Position numbers and translations under genes: made by a program
The notes under the pieces: generated by a model
Database searches by the model: none
What the model was told of the DNA's origin: nothing
The model's input: the letters and a program-made list of their open reading frames with translations, nothing else
Shown: positions 7,413 through 15,683 of the stretch, piece after piece
Layout: each line of letters starts with the position of its first letter
How positions within the stretch are numbered: the first letter of the stretch is position 1
Assembly (NCBI GenBank): GCA_018222605.1
Contig: JAAEZZ010000015.1
Span: 1-49,674 of the forward strand
Origin: Alphaproteobacteria bacterium
Lineage (GTDB): Bacteria > Pseudomonadota > Alphaproteobacteria > Caulobacterales > Hyphomonadaceae
Length of the DNA stretch: 49,674 nucleotides
Reading direction: 5' to 3'

Positions 7413-9008
7413 GTGACTAAAAATTGGGCATCCTCGGCAGCATCTTCCTTGCTCGACAGAGCAGCGGAACTTTTGTCCCGCAAGGCGTATCGCGACGCAC
7501 ACGCGCTCTGTATGCAGGCGATTCAGCAAGCGCCGAATGATGCGCGCATCTACTACCTTCTGGGAATTCTGACAGGCGATCATGCCAATCATGCAAAGGC
7601 GATCGAATTGTTCGACCGGGCGCTGGCGCTGGGACCGGCGCGGGCTGATATATTGGCCCAAAAGGCCCGCAACGAGATCGTCCTGCTCAAGCGGGACGCG
7701 GCCGTGAAGTCAGCCGATGCCGCCGCCGCGCTATGCCCCACAGACGCCTTCACACTGGATACGCTGGGCGTCGTCTACAGCCGCGCGGGACTGCATGGTC
7801 GCGCCACCGGTTTTTATGAGGCTGCCACCACAGCAGCGCCCGGGGTATCTGCCTATTGGTACAATCTGGGCGTAGCCCGGCAATTCTCTGGCGCCATGGA
7901 GGGCGCACGCAAGGCCTTTCGCACCTGCATCGACCGCGATCCCAGCGAGGTACGCGCGCTGGCAGCTTTGGTGCAAATCACCCGGCAAACACCTGACGAC
8001 AATCATGTGACGGAACTGGAAGACATTTTTCCGCGTGTACAACAGGACCCGGACGAGGCGCTCCGGATCGGGCACGCGCTCGCCAAAGCCCATGAGGACA
8101 TGAATGACCCGGCCCGGGCGATGCGCTGGCTGGCCCGCGCCAAGGCAGGCAAATGGGCCTCGGTGAACCACAAAACGGCATTCGACGGTGCGATATTTGC
8201 GGCAGCGATGGTCAATGATGGGGTCAGCGCACAGGACGGCCATGCGGACGCCGCGCCGATCTTCATTGTCGGCATGCCACGAACAGGAACGACACTGGTC
8301 GACAGAATCCTGTCGGGCCACAGCGCCGTGACCTCTGCAGGAGAACTTGCCGATTTCGGGCTGAGCCTGAAACAGCTGGTGGGCACACCGTCCAACTATG
8401 TGCTGGACGCTGATACACTGGAAGCGGCCCGGCGCGTGAACCCGGGCGAACTTGGCCGAACCTATATGGAACGGGTGCGGGCGACGCTGGGCCTAACGGG
8501 CCGCTTCATCGACAAGATGCCCCTCAACGCGGTTTATGCGCCTATCATCCTGTCCGCGCTGCCGAATGCGCGCGTGATCTGCCTGCGGCGCCACCCGGCC
8601 GATACGGTGCTGAGCAATTACCGGCAGATGTTCTCAACACGCTATCCCTATTATGACTACGCACTCAATCTGGAAGCCGCCGCGCGATATTATGTCGGCT
8701 TCGACCGGATGATCCGGCACTTCTCCGACACCCTGCCTCGGGATCGCTTCACGCAAGTCCATTACGAAAACATTGTACAGGACATTGAGGGCGAAACCCG
8801 GCGCCTTCTGGCATTCTGCGACCTGCCATTCGAGGAAGACTGCGTTGCATTCCACAAGAACGCCGCGCCGGTCGCGACGGCGAGTTCCGCGCAGGTGCGT
8901 CAGCCCCTCTATACTTCTGCACTGGCACGCTGGAAGCGTTATGAGGCTGAACTCGCCCCGGCCCTCAGCATCCTGCGTGAGGCGGCTTGCCTTCCAGAGG
9001 CCGACTGA
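7413..9008 (+). CDS. TPR repeat-sulfotransferase fusion protein
   Basis: This protein is predicted to transfer sulfate from PAPS to an unidentified acceptor. Residues 10-190 form helical TPR-like repeats (ELLSRKAYRDAH, AIELFDRALALGP, YWYNLGVARQFSG). Residues 282 onward form the sulfotransferase domain, with the PAPS 5' loop FIVGMPRTGTTL (about 284-295) and the 3'-phosphate motif ICLRRHPADTVLSNY. The GTG start at 7413 is chosen because AAAGG lies 7 bases upstream; the open frame continues back into the receptor gene but without a good site. No signal peptide is seen, so a cytoplasmic protein of 531 residues is expected. Its acceptor may relate to the receptor's ligand or surface polymer. Confidence 0.88.
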   Translation: MTKNWASSAASSLLDRAAELLSRKAYRDAHALCMQAIQQAPNDARIYYLLGILTGDHANHAKAIELFDRALALGPARADILAQKARNEIVLLKRDAAVKSADAAAALCPTDAFTLDTLGVVYSRAGLHGRATGFYEAATTAAPGVSAYWYNLGVARQFSGAMEGARKAFRTCIDRDPSEVRALAALVQITRQTPDDNHVTELEDIFPRVQQDPDEALRIGHALAKAHEDMNDPARAMRWLARAKAGKWASVNHKTAFDGAIFAAAMVNDGVSAQDGHADAAPIFIVGMPRTGTTLVDRILSGHSAVTSAGELADFGLSLKQLVGTPSNYVLDADTLEAARRVNPGELGRTYMERVRATLGLTGRFIDKMPLNAVYAPIILSALPNARVICLRRHPADTVLSNYRQMFSTRYPYYDYALNLEAAARYYVGFDRMIRHFSDTLPRDRFTQVHYENIVQDIEGETRRLLAFCDLPFEEDCVAFHKNAAPVATASSAQVRQPLYTSALARWKRYEAELAPALSILREAACLPEAD

Positions 9009-9022
9009 GATAGGCGCGGCAG

Positions 9023-9067
9023 CCGGTCATGCTTTTGAAATCGTGGACTTCACACAGCTTTAGAGCC
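9023..9067 (+). repeat. Direct repeat, right copy (relic of the deacylase 3' end)
   Basis: This is the partner of 4642-4686. It still reads GHAFEIVDFTQL-stop in frame but has no gene in front of it. It differs by one missense base, one silent base and one base after the stop. It lies just after the sulfotransferase gene and before the aldo/keto reductase. Confidence 0.9.
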
Positions 9068-9102
9068 TACACTTTGCCCGAAAACGAATGAGGGGAAACA
9101 CC

Positions 9103-10119
9103 ATGCAAAATCGCCGCTTAGGCAAGAGTGCCATTTATGTGTCCGACATCTGTATGGGCACGATGACGTTCGGATCCCAGACGGATGAGGCCGAAGCCCA
9201 CCGTATTCTGGATGCCTCGCTGGATGCCGGTATCAATTTCTTTGACACAGCCGAAAATTATCCGGTGCCGCCCAAGGATGAATGGGCCGGAACGACGGAA
9301 GAAATCTTCGGGCGATGGATGAAGACCAAAGACCGGGATTCCATCATCCTGGCCACCAAAGTGTGCGGGCCATCGCATGGCTGGATCCGCGGTTCCCAAC
9401 GCGCAGGCATGACGGCGCTGGACCGGCACAATATCATCAAGGCCGTAGAGGCCAGCCTGACGCGCCTGCAGACGGACTATATCGATCTCTACCAGACGCA
9501 CTGGCCTGACCATGGCACCGGCTTTGACGAGACGATGGAAACGCTGGACGATCTGGTCCACGCCGGGAAAGTGCGCATTGTCGGCTGCAGCAATGAAGAT
9601 GCCTGGGGCCTGATGAAGAGTATCGAGACATCTGAACGTCTGGACACGGTGCGGTATCAGACGATCCAGAACAATTTCAGCCTGAACAATCGCCGCTTTG
9701 AAGATGCGCTCGCAAAAGTCTGCCGCCGTGAAGGGGTCAGCCTGATCCCTTATTCTCCGCTGGGCGGCGGGGTTTTGTCCGGCAAGTATCAGGATGGCGC
9801 ACGGCCGGATGGGGCGCGGTTCTCCAACTATCTGAAGATGGGCGGACGCCAGAGCGCCATGGCCGAGCGCTTTGTGAACGAGAAATCCCTGGAAGCGACC
9901 CGCCGCTATATGGAAATTGCCAAGGAGGCCGGCATGGCGCCGGTCACGCTGGCCACGGCCTGGTCCAAGCAGCATGATTTTGTTGCCTCCACCATTGTGG
10001 GCGTCTCAACCTATGATCAGCTGGCGGATATTCTGGCTGCGTCTGACATGACGTTGCCAGATGATGTGATGAAGGCCTGTGACGCGGTCGCTAAAGACAT
10101 CATGTACCCCATGGGCTGA
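9103..10119 (+). CDS. Aldo/keto reductase (Tas-like)
   Basis: This NADPH-dependent oxidoreductase has the AKR barrel fold and 338 residues. The catalytic tetrad can be read as Asp48 and Tyr53 (FFDTAENYP), Lys86 (LATKVCG) and His133 (YQTHWPD). The N-terminus (GTMTFGSQTDEAEAH) and the sequence NYPVPP resemble E. coli Tas. The ATG at 9103 has GAGGGG 6 bases upstream; another ATG at 9088 lies before that site. The trehalase gene follows with a 4-base gap, so the two are probably co-transcribed. The substrate is unknown. Confidence 0.92.
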   Translation: MQNRRLGKSAIYVSDICMGTMTFGSQTDEAEAHRILDASLDAGINFFDTAENYPVPPKDEWAGTTEEIFGRWMKTKDRDSIILATKVCGPSHGWIRGSQRAGMTALDRHNIIKAVEASLTRLQTDYIDLYQTHWPDHGTGFDETMETLDDLVHAGKVRIVGCSNEDAWGLMKSIETSERLDTVRYQTIQNNFSLNNRRFEDALAKVCRREGVSLIPYSPLGGGVLSGKYQDGARPDGARFSNYLKMGGRQSAMAERFVNEKSLEATRRYMEIAKEAGMAPVTLATAWSKQHDFVASTIVGVSTYDQLADILAASDMTLPDDVMKACDAVAKDIMYPMG

Positions 10120-10123
10120 CCTT

Positions 10124-11776
10124 ATGCTGGCGCCGGGACGAAACGGGTTAATATCGGGATTGGCGGCGCTTCTGGTCAGCGCGTGCCAGCAAACCACGCC
10201 CGTTGCCGTTATCCCGGCGCACCCAGCCCTGCAGCCATCGGAGCTGGCGGACCGCGATCCGCCATCCCTGGTCTATCCCGGCCTGTTCCAACGTGTCGCG
10301 CTCAGCGGACTGGTTGACCCGAAGGACTGGGTGGATGCCAAGCCCAAACTGCCACCACCCCTGATCAATGAAGCCTATGACGAAGCCCGGCCGCAGACGC
10401 GGGAAGACTTGACAGCATTCATTGTCACTTTTTTTGATCTGCCAAATGATGATCCGGAAGCGGATGATGCGGCGCTGCAAACGGATCTGTCTCTCAGCGA
10501 CCATATCGAGGCGCTGTGGCCACATCTGACGCGCAATGCCGATGACTCGGTCCGGGCCACATCGCTTATCCCCCTGCCATTTCCCTATATCGTGCCCGGC
10601 GGGCGCTTTCGGGAAGTGTATTATTGGGATGCCTATTTCACGATGACGGGTCTCGGCCCCAGCCATGACGAGATCAAGCAGAGCATGGTGGATAATTTTG
10701 CATGGCTGATCCGGGAGACAGGCCATGTGCCAAATGCCAACCGCACCTATTATCTCAGCCGCTCGCAGCCGCCCTTTTTCTTTGCCATGGTGGGACTGCT
10801 GTCACCCGGAGATGAGGCCGCCGCGTGGGCTGATTATCTGCCAGAGCTGAAAGCGGAATATGCCTTCTGGATGCAGGATGAGCGCGCGGTGACTTTGCCC
10901 GATGGCAGCGTTCTGAACCGCTATTGGGACGGGCGCGATGTACCGCGCGACGAATCCTTTATTCAGGATACTGAAACGGCGCACCAGTCAGGTCGTCTGA
11001 AAGCAGAGCTTTACAGGGAGCTGAGGGCAGGGGCCGAAAGTGGCTGGGATTTTTCATCCCGATGGCTGGACGACCCGCAGGACCTTTCGACCATTGAGAC
11101 GACGCATATCCTTCCGGTGGATTTGAACGCTCTGCTCTATGGCCTGGAACAGGCGATTGCCGCGGGATGTGAGCAGGCCGAAGACCCCGCCTGTCACGAG
11201 TCTTTCCGCGCAAAAGCGGAGGCCCGTAAGGCCGCCATGAATAATTGGTTGTGGGATGAAACGCGCGGCGTGTTTGGTGATTATGATCTGGACGCCGGCG
11301 CGGTAACGCAGCGCGATTCTGCCGCGAGCCTCTACCCCCTCTTCCTGGGCCTTGCCACACAGGCACAGGCCGACAGTACGGCAGACTATACTGCCGAGCG
11401 CTTGCTGTCAGAGGGCGGACTGATGACCACACCGCTTGAGACCGGCCAGCAATGGGATGCGCCGAATGGCTGGGCGCCGCTGCACTGGATCGCGATCAGA
11501 GGTCTTGAAGACTATGGGCACGACGCACTGGCCGAAGACATTGCCGACCGCTGGCTGACCACGGTGGCGCGCACATATTGCGAGACTGGCAAGCTGGTCG
11601 AGAAGTATGACGTCGTCACTGCGCGGCCGGGCGGCGGAGGCGAGTATCCGCTGCAGGATGGGTTTGGCTGGACCAATGGCGTCACAGCCGCGCTGATTGA
11701 TATGAACCCCGATTATTCTGCCTACGGAGACACGGTGCCGGGCGAGGCCTGCGAGCGTTACGCCCCGGCAAAGTGA
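10124..11776 (+). CDS. treA: Trehalase, lipoprotein form (GH37)
   Basis: The enzyme cleaves alpha,alpha-trehalose to two glucose units. Both GH37 signatures are present: PGGRFREVYYWDAYF (about 158-172) and QWDAPNGWAP. The C-terminal GGGGEYPLQDGFGWTNGV holds the probable catalytic Glu, and GRDVPRDES holds the likely catalytic Asp. The N-terminus ends in a lipobox (LVSAC, Cys21), so the protein is expected on a membrane facing the periplasm rather than free, as in E. coli TreA. The start at 10124 gives a compact lipoprotein signal. It follows the aldo/keto reductase closely and ends in a strong terminator. Confidence 0.94.
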   Translation: MLAPGRNGLISGLAALLVSACQQTTPVAVIPAHPALQPSELADRDPPSLVYPGLFQRVALSGLVDPKDWVDAKPKLPPPLINEAYDEARPQTREDLTAFIVTFFDLPNDDPEADDAALQTDLSLSDHIEALWPHLTRNADDSVRATSLIPLPFPYIVPGGRFREVYYWDAYFTMTGLGPSHDEIKQSMVDNFAWLIRETGHVPNANRTYYLSRSQPPFFFAMVGLLSPGDEAAAWADYLPELKAEYAFWMQDERAVTLPDGSVLNRYWDGRDVPRDESFIQDTETAHQSGRLKAELYRELRAGAESGWDFSSRWLDDPQDLSTIETTHILPVDLNALLYGLEQAIAAGCEQAEDPACHESFRAKAEARKAAMNNWLWDETRGVFGDYDLDAGAVTQRDSAASLYPLFLGLATQAQADSTADYTAERLLSEGGLMTTPLETGQQWDAPNGWAPLHWIAIRGLEDYGHDALAEDIADRWLTTVARTYCETGKLVEKYDVVTARPGGGGEYPLQDGFGWTNGVTAALIDMNPDYSAYGDTVPGEACERYAPAK

Positions 11777-11810
11777 AACCCCCGCCCGCTTCTCATGTCG
11801 GACGGGGGTT
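11777..11810 (+). terminator. Terminator between treA and ftsK
   Basis: A perfect 8-bp stem AACCCCCG/CGGGGGTT (11777-11784 with 11803-11810) starts directly after the treA stop. It lies between convergent genes, and a short T-run follows on the plus strand. Confidence 0.7.
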
Positions 11811-11840
11811 TGCCCCTTTAGCGCCCACCAAAGCCTTTGA

Positions 11841-14297
11841 TCAGGCGGCATCACTCGCGCGGTTGCTGGCCAGAACTTCGCGCTTGCCTGCATGGTTGGG
11901 CGCGGAAATCACGCCTTCTTCTTCCAACCGGTCAATCAGACCTGCCGCCTTGTTGTAGCCAATCTTCAGACGGCGCTGGAGATAAGAGGTCGAAGCCCGC
12001 TGATCGCGCACGACAATGGCGATGGCCTGGGCGTAGAGATCATCTTCCTCATCGCCCGTGCTGGTGCCGAGCATGGCGTCCATCACAGCAGAGCCGGTGG
12101 AGCCGTCATCAGGAGATTCGAGAATGTCCATAACATAGTCCGGCTCGCCCTGGTCACGCAGCCATTCGACCACGCTGCCGACTTCCTCATCAGATACGAA
12201 CGGACCGTGCAGGCGCTGGGACTTCTTGCCGGGAGCCTGATACAGCAGATCGCCCATGCCGAGCAGTTGTTCCGCGCCCTGTTCGCCCAGGATCGTCCGG
12301 GAGTCGATCTTGGTGGTGACCATATAGGAAATCCGTGTCGGGAAGTTCGCCTTGATCGTACCTGTGATCACGTCAACCGATGGACGCTGTGTTGCGGTGA
12401 TCAGGTGGATACCGGCTGCACGGGCCATCTGGGCCAGGCGCTGCACGCAGCTCTCGATTTCCTTGCCCGCGACCATCATCAGGTCTGCCATCTCGTCGAT
12501 CACGACCACGATGTTCGGAATATGATCCGTCGGCAGCATTTCCGTCTCATAGATCGGCTTGCCGCGCTCATCATAGCCGGTCTGAACCTTGCGGGTCAGG
12601 GTCTCGCCATTGTTGCGATACTTGGCGGCTTTGTCGTTAAAGCCGGCGAGATTCCGCACGCCCGCCTTGGACATCAGCTCATAACGGCTTTCCATCTCGC
12701 GGACAGTCCATTGCAGCGCATTCACCGCCTTCTTCGGATCGGTCACAACCGGCGCCAGCAGGTGCGGAATGCCTTCATAGATGGAGAGTTCCAGCATCTT
12801 CGGGTCGATCATGATGAAGCGGCACTGTTCCGGCGTGTGACGATAGATCAGGGACAGGATCATCGCGTTCACACCGACGGACTTACCAGAGCCCGTCGTA
12901 CCGGCGATCAGCAGGTGAGGCATCTTTGCAAGGTCCACAACATTCGGCACGCCGCCAATGTCTTCGCCAAGCGCCATGGGCAGGCTGGCGCGGGTGCCGA
13001 CATAGGCCTCCGATTGCAGCAATGTGCGCAGGAACACCGTGTCGCGGTCTTCGTTCGGCAGTTCGATACCGATCGCGTTCTTGCCCGGCACAACCGCAAC
13101 ACGGGCCGAGATGGCGCTCATGGAGCGGGCGATATCGTCTGCGAGCGAGATCACGCGGGAAGATTTGACACCCGGAGCCGGCTCCATTTCGAACAGGGTG
13201 ATGACCGGGCCCGGGCGCACTTCCTTGATGCGGCCCCGCACGCCGAATTCCTTCAACACTTCGGTCAGGCGCGCTGCCTTTTCCAGGAGGGCATCTTCGT
13301 CCACCGTATCACCGCGTTCTTCCGGCATTTGCAGCAGATCAATAGAGGGCAGACGGCTGGAGGCGCGGCGGCGGTCATTCTTGGTGACTTTCGGACGGGA
13401 AGCCTGACGGGAATTCGTCATCGGCAGAGCGAAGCGCGGCGGACGCACATCTTCGATTTCGTCTTCCTCATCATCCTCATAGTCATCTTCGAGCAGCGCT
13501 TCGTCTTCCTCGAAGTCGTCCTCATCGTCTTCGTAATCGTCGACATAGGAGTCATCTTCGTCATAGCTGTCATCGGTCTTGATGACGCGGGCGCGGTCGT
13601 CGACATCTTCTTCCAGATACTCCTCTTCCACTTTGCGGCGCGGCAGGATTGCTCCGATCACAGAGATCAGGAAGCCGCCTAGACCTGTCGCCTGACGTGC
13701 CGCGCGGCGGCCGGAGCTTGTCGCGGCCTGTTTCAGGAGGTGAGCGTCATCGCGGCGGAAGCCGAGCGCAGACAAGGCAGTACAGACGGCGAGGATACCC
13801 AGCAGCACACCAGCCCAGACATTCGGGGATGGCAGCAAGAGCGCGCGGAACGGCATGGAAGCATAATAGAAGAGCGCGTCGCCCATGATGCCGCCAAGCC
13901 CGGCAGACAGTGGCCAGCTCTGGGGAACCGGCCAGGCCGCAAAAAAGGCGGCAGACAGAGGAATGAACATCAGACCCATCAGCCAGCGGCGAACACGGGG
14001 CGCGCCAATCAGCACCGTGCGCATCGCGCCGCCGATCATCAAGGCAAGCCCGGCAACCCAGGCAGACCAACCAAGCGTCTGACGCGCGAAGTCCGCGAAG
14101 ATGGCGCCGGCGCCACCGAACAGGTTCTGGACATCGGAATCGGTCGCGACATTCCAGCTCGGATCGCTCGGCACGTAAGACCCGACGCTGCCGCAGACAA
14201 AGACCCCCAGACCGAAGGCGGCGGCCCCCGTCAGAATCCGCCAAACCGGATCGCTGACACTCGGGCTATCGTCATCGGTATATACATAATCTGTCAT
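11841..14297 (-). CDS. ftsK: DNA translocase FtsK
   Basis: FtsK is a septal DNA pump that clears and pairs chromosome ends at division. About 818 residues from the start at 14297 (MTDYVYTDDD). An N-terminal membrane domain (about 20-180, four hydrophobic segments) precedes a linker at 223-284. The motor follows, with Walker A GTTGSGKS and Walker B IVVVIDEMAD. The C-terminal gamma winged helix (SYLQRRLKIGYNKAA) reads KOPS sites. The linker is unusual: 38 of 62 residues are Asp or Glu, where many FtsK linkers are Pro/Gln-rich. The ribosome site is weak, so an upstream start (14417 or 14537) cannot be excluded. Confidence 0.96.
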   Translation of the reverse strand: MTDYVYTDDDSPSVSDPVWRILTGAAAFGLGVFVCGSVGSYVPSDPSWNVATDSDVQNLFGGAGAIFADFARQTLGWSAWVAGLALMIGGAMRTVLIGAPRVRRWLMGLMFIPLSAAFFAAWPVPQSWPLSAGLGGIMGDALFYYASMPFRALLLPSPNVWAGVLLGILAVCTALSALGFRRDDAHLLKQAATSSGRRAARQATGLGGFLISVIGAILPRRKVEEEYLEEDVDDRARVIKTDDSYDEDDSYVDDYEDDEDDFEEDEALLEDDYEDDEEDEIEDVRPPRFALPMTNSRQASRPKVTKNDRRRASSRLPSIDLLQMPEERGDTVDEDALLEKAARLTEVLKEFGVRGRIKEVRPGPVITLFEMEPAPGVKSSRVISLADDIARSMSAISARVAVVPGKNAIGIELPNEDRDTVFLRTLLQSEAYVGTRASLPMALGEDIGGVPNVVDLAKMPHLLIAGTTGSGKSVGVNAMILSLIYRHTPEQCRFIMIDPKMLELSIYEGIPHLLAPVVTDPKKAVNALQWTVREMESRYELMSKAGVRNLAGFNDKAAKYRNNGETLTRKVQTGYDERGKPIYETEMLPTDHIPNIVVVIDEMADLMMVAGKEIESCVQRLAQMARAAGIHLITATQRPSVDVITGTIKANFPTRISYMVTTKIDSRTILGEQGAEQLLGMGDLLYQAPGKKSQRLHGPFVSDEEVGSVVEWLRDQGEPDYVMDILESPDDGSTGSAVMDAMLGTSTGDEEDDLYAQAIAIVVRDQRASTSYLQRRLKIGYNKAAGLIDRLEEEGVISAPNHAGKREVLASNRASDAA

Positions 14298-14564
14298 GGG
14301 GGGACGCCAGGCTCCATCTGTGTTGTCTGGGAACCTGCATCCTGCCTCAACACGCTTAACGCCCGGCAAACGCCGAAAAAGGATTTGCAGCAGCTTTGTT
14401 AACTTCTGAGAAGCCATGGCTCGCTGCAGAAAGGCCCGGTTTTCCCTCAAGCAAGATGCGATCCAGCATCCCCTTGCGAAACATGTATTCCCTGTAATCT
14501 CCGGAACCACGGGGCTTTCTGGCGATTGATATGGCAAGACAATGGTACAAGAGGAGACCGCATT

Positions 14565-15572
14565 ATGAGACGTACACTGATTATTCCAGCGACCATCGCC
14601 CTGTTAACGGGTATGTCTGCAGTGGCACAAGAAAATAACACGAGCAGCGCAGAAATTAACGCCTCCGCTGCTGTCACAGCGACAGAGAATGAAGACGAGC
14701 TTGAGGAATTGAAGGTTGACGAACTGAACGAGGTTCAGCTTCAGGCACTTGAAAAACCGAAGGCCTATAAAGAAAACGCCGAGAAGGTGATCGCCGACGT
14801 AACGAGCGATAGTAAAGAAGCGGCCCCTGAGGCTGAAGCGACTGCGGAAGCCGACATGACGATGGCCCCTCAGTCAGAAGAAACCATGTCCACTGCCGAA
14901 CTGAATTCCGAAGAAATGGATTCCGAAACGAGCGAAGTCTTTGCCTCTGACGAAGTCAAAACGCCGGCAAGCGAAATGATCGAATCCGACACCGCAATGA
15001 CGGCCGACGTCGAAACGCCTGTCGTCGACATGGACGCCGATGCCACCATGACAGCTGATGCTGAGATGGAAGAAGACATGACCGCTGTTGGCGGCCCTGA
15101 GTATGACTCTGAAGTCGACGTCATGAGCGATCTGGCCATGAAAGGTACAATCGTGGAACTGGCAGCAGAAGACCCGCGCTTCACCACGCTGGTGGCTCTG
15201 GTTCAGCAAGCTGGTCTCGCAGATGCCCTGAGTGCCGACGGCGAACTAACCGTGTTTGCCCCGACAAATGCAGCCTTTGACAAGCTGGACGCGGAAACGC
15301 TGGCCAAGCTGAAATCCGGTGAAGCCAATGACAAGCTTGCGATGATCCTGAAAGCCCATGTGGTGGAAGGCGAAATCATGAGCGGGGACATTGCGGAAGG
15401 CGACACGACCGTTACGACCCTGGCCAACACCAATCTGGTGGTTGAGAAAGAAGGTGACAGCGTGAAAGCGGATCAGTCCGCAGTCATCGGCGCTGACATT
15501 GTTGCCTCCAATGGTGTAATCCATGCCGTTGATACGGTGATTATCCCGGAAGAGAAAACCGAGCAGCAATAA
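14565..15572 (+). CDS. Secreted fasciclin (FAS1) domain protein with acidic, Met-rich extension
   Basis: This 335-residue exported protein has a signal peptide (MRRTLIIPATIALL... to about AVA-Q). Residues 40-190 are a low-complexity region rich in Glu, Asp, Ala, Thr and Met, with repeats of the form MTAD. One FAS1 domain (about 194-328) carries the H1 motif TVFAPTNAAFDKL and the H2 motif GVIHAVDTVI. FAS1 domains usually mediate adhesion or bind small ligands. A GAGGAGA ribosome site lies 7 bases before the ATG. It is divergent from ftsK and ends at a strong terminator. The acidic extension is the odd part; a role in cell surface or metal binding is only a guess. Confidence 0.9.
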   Translation: MRRTLIIPATIALLTGMSAVAQENNTSSAEINASAAVTATENEDELEELKVDELNEVQLQALEKPKAYKENAEKVIADVTSDSKEAAPEAEATAEADMTMAPQSEETMSTAELNSEEMDSETSEVFASDEVKTPASEMIESDTAMTADVETPVVDMDADATMTADAEMEEDMTAVGGPEYDSEVDVMSDLAMKGTIVELAAEDPRFTTLVALVQQAGLADALSADGELTVFAPTNAAFDKLDAETLAKLKSGEANDKLAMILKAHVVEGEIMSGDIAEGDTTVTTLANTNLVVEKEGDSVKADQSAVIGADIVASNGVIHAVDTVIIPEEKTEQQ

Positions 15573-15626
15573 TCGCGACGCTGCCCGTTTAGGGCCAGTC
15601 AAACCACACCTCTGGCCTTGAATAGA

Positions 15627-15660
15627 GAAAGCCCCGGCAGATAACTCTGCCGGGGCTTTC
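15627..15660. terminator. Strong bidirectional terminator
   Basis: A perfect 15-bp stem (15627-15641 with 15646-15660) has a TAAC loop and T-runs on both strands. It lies between the convergent FAS1 and ammonium-transporter genes. Confidence 0.9.
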
Positions 15661-15683
15661 CTTTTGGGAGATACGAAGCTGGC

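Noticed and set aside
11892..13682. A 596-codon open frame opposite ftsK
   Set aside because: It is antisense to the FtsK motor and linker; composition is odd (His/Arg-rich, then Ile/Val/Phe-rich opposite the acidic linker). No ribosome site or family match.
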